In this document: positions 55,911-64,000 of the stretch, in pieces
Layout: the number at the start of each line of letters is the position of its first letter
How positions within the stretch are numbered: the first letter of the stretch is position 1
Source: Ahaetulla prasina
Lineage: Eukaryota; Chordata; Lepidosauria; Squamata; Colubridae
Assembly: GCF_028640845.1 (NCBI RefSeq)
Contig: NC_080542.1
Coordinates: 14,339,901-14,403,900, forward strand
Direction: 5' to 3'
Length of the DNA: 64,000 nt
Program-made: the position numbers and the translations under genes
The notes under the pieces: model-generated
The model's database searches: none
The model's input: only the letters and a program-made list of their open reading frames with translations
What the model was told of the DNA's origin: nothing

Positions 55911-56430
55911 AGAAAGAGCCACTCATCTTTCTTTCTGGTGTGAACCTAGCTCACAAGTATTTACCATAATCGACCTAATAAATTGACAGCTAAACTACTA
56001 TTAAGCATTAATTAGCACTGTAGTCTCCTGGCTAATGTAACACCACCATAGGGTAATAACGATAGTTTTAAGATAGTAAAAGCCATAGAAATCTGGTAAC
56101 TTATAAATAAAAGCAGAAGGATGGATGGATGTTCAGGAAACAAACAAACAAATAAACTCTGCAATGGTGAAAGGCTTTTGATGCAGTGCCCCAGACATTT
56201 TTGAAAGTTTATCTCAATCACAGGATTAAGCAGTGTACAAAAACAACAATGCAACAAGTAAAATATTAAATTAAATCTACCTTCCCCCCACCTCTCTCTG
56301 TGTGACATTGGGAAATCCAACCAGTGGCTGGAAAAAAAATTGGACTAAAGGAAATCCTTTAGATCACAGCAACACAAGAACATAAGCACCAGATACATGG
56401 AAGGAGGGGTCTCTCATACAGGACCCAAGG
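55911..56430. other. Intergenic, nothing recognised
   Basis: AT-rich sequence without a recognised element. Confidence 0.4.
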
Positions 56431-56436
56431 TACAGA

Positions 56437-56855
56437 TTCAATATCCTTCCTGTAAAAGACTACTTCAGCTTCAATCGCAATAATACAAGAGCAAACAATG
56501 GATTCAAACTTAATGTCAACCGCTTCAAACTTGATTGCAGAAAATATGACTTCTGTAACAGTTGTTAATGCTTGGAACTCATTACCTGACTCCATAGTCT
56601 CTACTCAAAATCCCAAAAACTTCAACCAAAAACTGTCTACTATTGACCTCACCCCATTCCTAAGAGGACTATAAGGGGCGTGCATAAGTGCACAAAAGTG
56701 CCTACCGTTCCTATCCTATTGTTCCCTTTCATTATATCAAATTAATATAGTTATTGCATACTTTTACTTATATATATGTTTTTCTTTTATGATGTGTTGT
56801 TGTTTTATATCGATGTTTACGTATACTGTTGTGACAAAATAAAGAAAGCAAGAAA
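56437..56855 (+). mobile_element. CR1/Jockey-superfamily LINE 3' end
   Basis: KDYFSFNRNNTRANNGFKLN-type coding end, then CCCATTCCTAAGAGGAC and the tail GTTGTGACAAAATAAAGAAA. Same family as 42073-43557. Confidence 0.82.
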
Positions 56856-56860
56856 GCAAG

Positions 56861-57677
56861 AAAGCTCCTCGAGCTTTTCATTCTCCTTTTTCCGAATGTT
56901 GCTACATCCACCACCACTGGTGTCTTTTGGTCCCGGGTTACTACCACAATGTCTGCTGATTAGCCAGTATCTGCCTGACTGTTTGGATATGGAAGTCTCA
57001 CAGAATCTTAGCCATGTTATTTTCCACAATATTCTATGGAAATCCCCATCCAAAAAAGAAAATGCTGGAGTGTAGCCCATCGATATACACAATGGGACTC
57101 CTTCATTTTGCCACTCAGGGTATAATGTACCTGCCTGCATCTTACATCTTTCACTATGTGTTGGATGTCTCTGAGGTCTCTTTGCAGAATTAATTAATTT
57201 TTCTTTCTTTCTTGCTTGCTTTCTTTCTTGCTTTCTTTATTTTGTCAGTGACATCGTTAGACCATGGCCAGGTCGAAGTGACATGGTTAGACCATGCCGA
57301 AGCAATGTGGATTGGCCCCTTATATTTTCCAGGATGGCCTCATGGACCAGATCCAATCACATCACGGGCCAGATCTATTGAGTCCTTCACAAGAACATGG
57401 GGTAGGCATATGTTAATTTTGATGGAGTTAAAGGTGTCATTGGAGGATGTAAGCTGTTCTGAGTAAAGCTGGCATACCGGCTTCAATGAATCTTTTTTAC
57501 TGTATTTCAGATATTCTTCCAATGCCCTTTTTTTCTTCTTCACATGTCTGGTAAAGTTGCAACACCACATGCTGCAAATAGAATCAGTCAACATCACAGC
57601 ATGCATGAAACATGATTCATTGCCATCATTTTTCTGGCCTTTCTCCCTGGGACTTTTTGTTCTACTTACATCCAGTC
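56861..57677. other. Intergenic; unidentified repeat-like sequence
   Basis: Two minus-strand open stretches (56817-57140 and 57340-57606) look like decayed transposon coding sequence (e.g. SNPGPKDTSGGGCSN; SSNDTFNSIKINICLPHVL), but I cannot name the family. A pyrimidine tract is at 57200-57245. This is where exon 6 of unit D would be expected, and no V2R 7TM sequence is present. Confidence 0.5.
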
Positions 57678-57896
57678 CAATGGTGGGTTTCTACCGGTTT
57701 GCCCCGATTCAGGCGAACCGGTAGTGGTGGAGGCAGGAGGCTCCACTAACCCGCCCAGACATCATCACGGATGCTCTGCACATGTGCAGAAGGTTCTGTG
57801 CATATGCAGAAGCACGATGCGTGAGCAAAACGAGCACGTGTGCACGCGTACTACCAGTTCTGAACTGGTAGCGAAAGTAAGTGGAACCCACTACTG
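57678..57896. mobile_element. hAT MITE (CAGTGGTGGG family), 219 bp
   Basis: Left CAATGGTGGGTTTCTACC, right GGAACCCACTACTG. Target copies ATCCAGTC (57670-57677) and ATCCAATC (57897-57904), one mismatch. Interior has GAACCGGTAG and AACTGGTAG. Confidence 0.87.
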
Positions 57897-58282
57897 ATCC
57901 AATCTCTATTTCAGCTGTACAGATGTTTGGGTTCTTGTGGTTCTCCGAGCTTGCTACCGTTCCCGCAGACATTTCATTATTGGGTTGTGCAATATCATCA
58001 CTCCATGGAAGAATGAAGTTTGCTGGCTGTTTTGATTTGCTTTATAACTTCTCCATGCATGAATGATGTCAGCTAGCTTGGTAATGAAACATCTACAACA
58101 AGATACGTGAACTCAGACAACCTAACCAGGGTTCTTTCCCCCCCCCCTGTTTTTTCATATTGTGATATTCACTGATGAATTAAAACATCATGATCATTAT
58201 CTATTTTTGGATACAAATAGAGGATACGCCTGTGATTATTGATGTCAGTAGATCCTTCAGCTTTCTGCACAATGTCTCTTAC

Positions 58283-58409
58283 CTTCCTTGTTAGCAATCT
58301 CCCCATCAGGACATCGAAGACAATCATAGCAGCAAAATGGCTTTGATTCTATCCTTTTCTTACTGTATCCCGAGCGGCACTTGTTATTACACAGAGAAAG
58401 TGGCTGGAC
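58283..58409 (-). pseudogene. V2R unit D exon 5 (Cys-rich linker), intact
   Basis: 127 bp, acceptor GATAG, donor GTAAGA. Encodes [17 protein letters not shown] and [16 protein letters not shown]. No damage seen; the label pseudogene refers to the unit. Confidence 0.9.
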
Positions 58410-58856
58410 CTATCCATTATGAAAGGAGAGAATGCTTTTGTTTGGACATGATTGTACCTTCATTATCTATTTGTATATTGATTTATTTGTTACATTTTCT
58501 TGTGGCAAACCAGAAATGGAGAATCCCTCCCTGAACTTCGGAAACAAGACCAGGTTCATGTCAGACTTCCTTCTTTCATTTACATAATCCAGTCAGGTAT
58601 TTCCGTCTTAAAACTAAGCCCCCTTAATCTGGTCTGGCCAGAAGAAAAGAAGTATGACTAATCAGGACTAAACCAACAGAAGATAATGAGGATTCAACCT
58701 TTGCAAGTACTCATCACCAGACCCATTAAATCAATTGCAGCAGTGTAGCTGGGTGAAAATTCACAGAGTTTCCAGTTCTAAATTAAGAGCATGCACCTAA
58801 ATCTCCCATCACTCATTAGCATGGACAAACCATTTCCAAACACTGATTTATGAGCC
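58410..58856 (-). other. Part of intron 4 of unit D
   Basis: No repeat recognised. Confidence 0.45.
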
Positions 58857-59092
58857 ACGGTGGCACAATGGTTAGAGTGCAGTACTGCAGGCTACTTCTG
58901 CTGCCTGCCGGCTGCCTGAAATTTGGCAGTTCAAATCTTACCATGCTCAAAGTTGACTCAGCCTTCCATCTTTTCAAGGTGGGTAAAATGAGAACCCAAA
59001 TTGTTGGGGAAATATTCTGACTTTGTAAATTGCTTAGAGAGGGCTGTAAAGCACTGTAAAGCTGTATATAAGTCTAAGTGCTATCTCTCCTT
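58857..59092 (+). mobile_element. tRNA-derived SINE, type II
   Basis: AGCCACGGTGGCACAATGGT head, B-box-like GTTCAAATCTT, tail ATATAAGTCTAAGTGCTAT. Confidence 0.88.
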
Positions 59093-59400
59093 AGTAAAAA
59101 TATTAACATTCCTCCTCCCATAAAGTAAAAATAATTTGACCCACCCTCTGTGGCCCAAGATAACTACCAGTAAATAAGAACCTAACAATTTCGTACTCCC
59201 CAAGTCACAATTCCTATCAAAGTCCTTCCCTTTCTTTTGTTTCTGCTTTTATTCCTGTTTCTCCTATGAACTGGAACTGGATCAATGATCATGGCTAGTG
59301 ATAAGGTGTGATCATTTCCCCCAGCATTGTGCTCTATCTTTAGACTCTACACTTCATACCGCCACAATTTAGAATAGTTTCTGGTAATTTTCAATGATTT

Positions 59401-59490
59401 TTTTTTTTTTAGTTGCAAAGTTGTGTCCAACCCATCATGACCCCATGGACAACATTCCTCCAGGCCTTCCTATCCTCTATCAAAAAAATC
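59401..59490 (-). mobile_element. BovB LINE 3' end fragment
   Basis: AGTTGCAAAGTTGTGTCCAA, CCCATCATGACCCCATGGAC, AACATTCCTCCAGGCCTTCC: the reverse of the BovB 3' end at 15010-15105. Confidence 0.82.
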
Positions 59491-59659
59491 TACTAAGTAT
59501 AAAATCATGCTGTACCATAGGAATAACAAAGCAAGGATAATAAACTAAAAAATAGTAAAACAAGCATAAAATTACCAGGCAGGAAGAAAACATTGTGTAC
59601 AACACCGTGAAATATTTCATTTCATTTCATTAAATGTCCCAAAATATCCATTGGAATAT

Positions 59660-59902
59660 TTATAGCAATAGCACTTGGACTTATATACTACTTCATAGTG
59701 CTTTTACAGCCCTCTCTAAGCAGTTTACAGAATCAGTATATCACCCTCAACAATTTGGGTCCTGATTTTACCCACTTTGGAAGGATGGAAGGCTGAATCA
59801 ACTTTGAGCCTGGTGAGATTTGAACTGCCAAACTGCAGGCAGCCGGCAGTCAGCAGAAGTAGCCTGCACTACTGCACTGTAACCACTGCGCCACTCTGGC
59901 TC
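59660..59902 (-). mobile_element. tRNA-derived SINE, type II
   Basis: Reverse copy of the family at 28917 and 58857: AGCACTTGGACTTATATACT ... TTTGAACTGCC ... CACTGCGCCACTCTGGCTC. Confidence 0.88.
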
Positions 59903-60430
59903 TTATACTTTGGAATTTATACATATCCAATATCTATACATTGGAAACCACTATGGAAAACACACCGTCTCTCTCCCATAACATTTCATTACTGATAGTT
60001 GATATATATATAAAAGGAGAAAGAAGCAGAACCTACAAATGAAGGTTGATAAACTCCTAGTGAGAATTCTGTTATCTTTTATCACTTTGTGTAATATTTG
60101 TGAAATTATTTTATCTGCTAAACTGTTTTATCTTATTCCAAACTTTTTAATTATATTTATCCCGTGCCATTTGGTCTTTGGACAATAAATACAAATTAGA
60201 ATTATTATAACTGATGCATGTGACTTATGGAATCCCAAACCATTCTTTTTACCAAATTTACATATATCCCCATACTTTTCTTCCTCATGATTTGGACAAT
60301 ATATGGAAGTAGAAAAAAGCCATGGAGGTTTTATTTTTGAATGTAAATGAAAGGTGGGATGTTGGATCTGTAAATATTTCTAACAGTGGAATAATTATGG
60401 AAAGTAATCCAAAATGTAATTGCACCATAC

Positions 60431-60658
60431 CTGATTAAATCTCCTAGGCCACACAATAGATTCTTCAGGAGAAGAGAATGTTATTTCTTGAGAATCCATT
60501 CCATTGATCCCTCCAATTCTGACTCTCAGAAAAGACTGGTTTGGAAATACGATCCAGTTCATAATATCAAATCCAACCTCTAACTCTCCGTTCTGACTGA
60601 AGGAAACTTTTCCCCCCGCACTGTTATTGAAAGACACCCTCCTTACAAATTGGTTGAG
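60431..60658 (-). pseudogene. V2R unit D exon 4, intact
   Basis: 228 bp. Encodes [40 protein letters not shown] and SIVWPRRFNQ. Donor GTATGG, acceptor TCTAG. Confidence 0.9.
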
Positions 60659-60671
60659 CTAGATATAAGAA

Positions 60672-60800
60672 AGAAGAAGGAGGAGGAGGAGGAGGAGGGG
60701 GAGGAGGAGGAGGGGGAAGAAGAAGAAGAAGAAGAAGAAGAAGAAGAAGAAGAAGAAGAAGAAGAAGAAGAAGAAGAAGAAGAAGAAGAAGAAGAAGAAG
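60672..60800. repeat. (GGA)n then (GAA)n microsatellite
   Basis: About 35 GAA units; gives a poly-Ser frame on the minus strand. It starts about 14 bp upstream of the exon 4 acceptor; in gene sense it is a pure TTC/TCC pyrimidine tract. Confidence 0.95.
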
Positions 60801-60905
60801 AAATAAATAGAGTACAGTAGAAATTCCAGTAAATAAAGAATAATGTTTCTTGCTCTTTGAAGAATGCAGAGAATAAACCCTTTAAGAGCTTTAAAGAGTC
60901 TAGAA

Positions 60906-61756
60906 CATTGGTGTCAAACTCAAGGCCCAGGGGCCAGATCTGGCCCACAGAGTACTTAGATCTGGTCCACAGGGCTGCCCTGGAAACAGAGAAGGATAGG
61001 CCCGCAGTGCTTCTGCCAGCAAAAACGGACTCCCAAACTCTGTTTTTCGCTACCACGCCCACCTGCAACCCTCTGCCAGTGAAAACAGAGCTCGGGAGGG
61101 CTCGGCCGTGGCAGTCAAAAACAGAGCTCGGGAGCCCATTTTTGCTGGCAGAGCATTCGGGCCACCACAGGTGCCCCCCGACAGGAGTGACGTCAAGCAG
61201 GCCATACACACCCCGGCCATGTCTTCTCACACCCCGCAAGGTCAAACACATCCCTGTTGCGGCCCTCAAGGAAATTTTATTTTTTTATTTTATTTATTTT
61301 GTCACAACAATATATATAAGCATCACACAAAAACATTACATAGTATATAAACATATATATGAGGAAATATTAGGAGGTATAAGCATATACCTCCTAATAT
61401 AAGAAGAAGAAAAAAAGAAAAAAAATAACAATAGGACAGGAATGGTAGGCATGTTTGTGCTCTTATGCATGCCACTTATGGTCCTCTTAGGAATGGGGTG
61501 AGGTCAATATTAGAAAGTTTTTGGTTAAAGCTTTTGGAATTATGGGAAGAGACCACAGAGTCAGATAAAGTGTTCCAAGCACTGATGATTCTGTTACAGA
61601 AGTCATATTTTCTGCAATCTAGATTAAAGTGGTTAACATTAAGTTTAAATCTATTGGTTGCTCTTGTATTATTGCAATTGAAGCTGAAGTAGTCTTTAAC
61701 AGGAAGGACATTACAATAGATGATTCTATGAGTTAAACTTAGGTTTGACACCCCTG
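60906..61756. mobile_element. MITE with CATTGGTGTCAAACTC ends, split by a LINE
   Basis: Ends CATTGGTGTCAAACTC and GTTTGACACCCCTG, perfect 8-bp duplication GTCTAGAA (60898-60905 and 61757-61764). A minus-strand LINE 3' end is nested inside. Related to 39651-40396. Confidence 0.88.
61268..61740 (-). mobile_element. CR1/Jockey-superfamily LINE 3' end nested in a MITE
   Basis: TTTATTTTGTCACAACAATA is the reversed tail; the minus strand encodes [20 protein letters not shown] and [16 protein letters not shown], as at 43.2 kb. Confidence 0.87.
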
Positions 61757-61957
61757 GTCTAGAAGGTAAGGTAATACTGAATGATTATGCTTGCAATTTT
61801 AATTCATGGGCGTGAGAATAAAATCTACAGAGCGGCCTAATTTAATAAAAGTACCAAATCTATGCAAAACAAACAGATGCAAACCAAGAATAAAAAAAAT
61901 CCCTGATGCTAATTTATTTAAAGAGAAAAATAAAATAATTTGATGCAGAATCAGAGT

Positions 61958-62165
61958 AGAGCAGGAAGAGACCTTGGAGGTCTTCTAATCCTACCCCCTG
62001 CTCAAGCAGGCCACCCTACATCATTTCAGACAAGTGGCTGTCCAGTGCCTTCTTAAAAATCTCCAGTGGCAAAGCACCCACAACTTCTTACGGCAAGGTT
62101 TTCTACTAGTTAATTGTTCTCACTGTTAGGAAGTTTCTCCTCAATTCTAGGTTGCTTCTCAATAA
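61958..62165 (-). mobile_element. CR1 LINE 3' end
   Basis: GACCTTGGAGGTCTTCTAAT and antisense of the standard CR1 end; older and more diverged than neighbouring copies. Confidence 0.8.
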
Positions 62166-62431
62166 ACCTGTTTTTGAAGTTTGCAACAAATATATGCTTG
62201 TTTTTCCTGAGGGTTTCTTATCCAATAAATTAGAAGACCTTGCTTAACTATTTGGGATAAGCTAAAGACAAATAAACATTTCACTTTCATTCTAGCAATA
62301 AATGGTATTCATCTTTTTTTTCCCTTTTTTCCTTTTTTTTTAAAAATGAATTGAATAAGTGCTTGGATTTGTCATATATTAGTCATTGAAACTATGATAC
62401 ATTTCGCAAAATTACAGTGTGCTGGTTATAT

Positions 62432-62895
62432 AAAGTGGAACTCTAGAAAGAGTGCAGAGAAGAGCAACAAAGATGATGAAGGGACTGGAGGCTAAAACAT
62501 ATGAAGAATGGTTGCAGGAACTTGGTATGTCTAGTTTAATAAAAAGAAGGACTAGGGGAGACATGATAGCAGTGTTCCAATATCTCAGGGGCTACCACAA
62601 ACAAGAGGGAGTCAAACTATTCTCCAAAGCACCTGAGGGTAGAACAAGAAGCAATGGGTGGAAATTAATCAAGGAAATAAGCAACTTAGAACTAAGGAGA
62701 AATTTCCTGACAGTTAGAACAATTAATAAGTGGTACAACTTGCCTGCAGAAGTTGTAAATGCCCCAACACTGGATATTTTTAAGAAGATGCTGGCTAACC
62801 ATCTGTCTGAGATGGTGTAGGATTTCCTGCCTAGGCAGGGGGTTGGACTAGAAGGCCTCCAAGGTCCCTTCCAACTCTTATTATTATTATTAGTA
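62432..62895 (+). mobile_element. CR1 LINE 3' end, little decay
   Basis: One open frame from 62452 to its natural stop at 62820: [40 protein letters not shown]. Then tail AGGGGGTTGGACTAGAAGGC and (TTA)n. Confidence 0.92.
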
Positions 62896-63131
62896 AATAA
62901 TCAGAAACATATCACATAGCTTGTAAACATTAAAAACATAACTTTAAAGATATAATTAGAGAGAATCTTATGTCTAGATAAATGTTCGTATTTACGCTGT
63001 AAAAAGTCTTGGAGAATAGCATCCTACTCAATCTGGGATCTATTAGTTTACCTGCAAATATGATCCTCTGCAAATATGATCCTTTCCTTGGTTAGAAATT
63101 CCTTAGAATTACTTAGAAGTAATGCTTAGAA

Positions 63132-63902
63132 CCTTGATGGTGAACCTATGGCATGTGTGCCAGAGGTGGCATGCAGCGCCCTCTTCATGGGCACGTGAAG
63201 TACGCTCACACAGAGAGGGTCTTCTCAGGGTGCCGTCCGCCAAACAATGTCGGCTGGCGGCCCCCAGGGGCAGGGCCTTCTCTGTGGGAGCTCCTACGCT
63301 CTGGAACGAACTTCCCCCTGGACTAAGTCAAGTGCCTGATCTTTGGACCTTTCGCCGTGAGCTGAAAACGCACTTATTTATTCAAGCGGGACTGGCTTAA
63401 TATTTTTAAATTTTTAACTGGGGTTTTATTATTTTAGGGTTCGTAATTTTAAATTTTAAATTTTTTTAATGTTGGCCATTTTTTTCTAATATGCTCGGTT
63501 TTAAATTGTTGTTTTAATTGTATATTTTTATGTTTTTTATCTGAGTCCTTTGGGAGAAGGGCGGTATAAAAATTTAATAAATAAATAAATATATAAATAA
63601 ACGTGAGCTGTCACCCCAGTTCAGCTCTGCTGCACATGTGCATGTGCCTCCTACCAGCCAGCTGGTCTTCGGGTCTCTGCCGTGCATGCGCAGGGGATGG
63701 AGCACGTTCAGAGGAGCATGGGGGGGCAGGACGTGTACAGGGCCCCCATGCGTGCATGGAGGGGGGTGCATGTGGGGGCATGCATGTGTGGCAGGCAGGG
63801 CATATGTGCGGGCCATGTGTGCATTGCATTTTGGGTGGGTCGAGCAGGCACGTGCATATTCGCACTTTGGGCACTCAGTCCAAAAAAGGTTAGCCATCAC
63901 TG
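63132..63902. mobile_element. hAT MITE (CAGTGATGGC family) with a nested L2 3' end
   Basis: Left CCTTGATGGTGAACCTATGG, right AGGTTAGCCATCACTG, perfect 8-bp duplication GCTTAGAA (63124-63131 and 63903-63910). Its edge is only about 15 bp from the exon 3 donor of unit D. Confidence 0.87.
63205..63602 (+). mobile_element. L2-type LINE 3' end nested in a hAT MITE
   Basis: [32 protein letters not shown] and [10 protein letters not shown] coding end; tail TGAGTCCTTTGGGAGAAGGG, then (AATA)n. The usual ACCGCCC start of the tail hairpin is missing. Confidence 0.87.
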
Positions 63903-63916
63903 GCTTAGAACATTAC

Positions 63917-64000
63917 CTTCCGTGGCTGTTGTTTCAGAAGGTTTAGTTTGGCTTCATGATCTCCAGCTTGGTATCTGAATATGGATGCCTGGATGTCATG
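63917..64000 (-). pseudogene. V2R unit D exon 3, 3' part (cut by window end)
   Basis: Donor GTAATG. Encodes HDIQASIFRYQAGDHEAKLN and LLKQQPRK, matching the end of exon 3 in unit C ([13 protein letters not shown]). Confidence 0.87.

Larger units (their letters stand above)
58283..64000 (-). pseudogene. V2R unit D: receptor lacking a 7TM exon (partial at window edge)
   Basis: Exon 5 (58283-58409), exon 4 (60431-60658) and the 3' part of exon 3 (63917 to the window end) are open with good splice sites and phases like units B and C. No exon 6 is found in the 4.4 kb between exon 5 and the start of unit C. A class C GPCR without 7TM cannot signal normally, so I call it a pseudogene by exon loss. 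Alternatives: a secreted ligand-domain product using intronic polyadenylation, or a splice that skips over unit C. Exons 1-2 lie outside the window. Confidence 0.75.

Noticed and set aside
60643..61269. Minus-strand frame with long poly-Ser
   Set aside because: Translation of the (GAA)n tract joined to MITE sequence.

Overview
The window looks like snake (squamate) genomic DNA. Four lines of evidence point that way. It holds a head-to-tail array of type-2 vomeronasal receptor (V2R) genes, a family strongly expanded in squamates. It is dense in BovB, CR1, L2, L1 and CR1-L3-type LINEs, the last with the AATAG-repeat tails known from snakes. It has long GATA (Bkm-type) microsatellites, and it carries several families of squamate tRNA-derived SINEs. 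There is no operon structure, and the only host genes I can support are V2Rs.

All V2R sequence is on the minus strand, in four units ordered from low to high coordinate. Unit A (6109-11439) is a dead fragment: a broken 7TM exon 6 plus an exon 5 split by a Ty3/Gypsy-type LTR retrotransposon; exons 1-4 are absent. Unit B (16979-28843) has six open exons with matching splice phases (878 codons plus stop), but the expected ATG is GTG. Unit C (32383-53867) is an intact six-exon V2R predicting 877 aa with a signal peptide. Unit D (58283 to the window end) shows intact exons 5, 4 and the end of exon 3, but no 7TM exon lies where it should, between 53.9 and 58.3 kb. Each complete V2R would be a class C GPCR of basal vomeronasal neurons: a Venus-flytrap ligand domain (exons 1-4), a cysteine-rich linker (exon 5 and the start of exon 6) and seven membrane helices (exon 6).

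The rest is layered transposons. Positions 1-4730 hold a nearly full L1 with only two frameshifts in ORF2. At 7.4-11.4 kb the Gypsy element in unit A itself carries a nested hAT MITE. At 13.2-16.8 kb two related hAT MITEs each contain a solo LTR of the same family, and a BovB tail with a 41-bp target duplication lies between them. At 21.0-24.0 kb an L1-like element with ORF1 but no ORF2 sits in intron 3 of unit B. Units C and D hold two long L2-type LINEs, CR1 and CR1-L3 copies, a probable chimeric LINE insertion (42.07-45.40 kb), a telomere-like repeat invaded by a MITE (51.4 kb), and an inverted pair of tRNA-like fold-back elements (52.2 and 53.0 kb).

Fifteen MITE-like copies with hAT-type ends were recognised; thirteen have 8-bp target duplications that can be read directly (one lies inside a microsatellite and is therefore uninformative). 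Exon boundaries were placed by eye from GT/AG signals and phase, so single-base errors are possible. Family names for repeats rest on remembered hallmarks, not on a database search.
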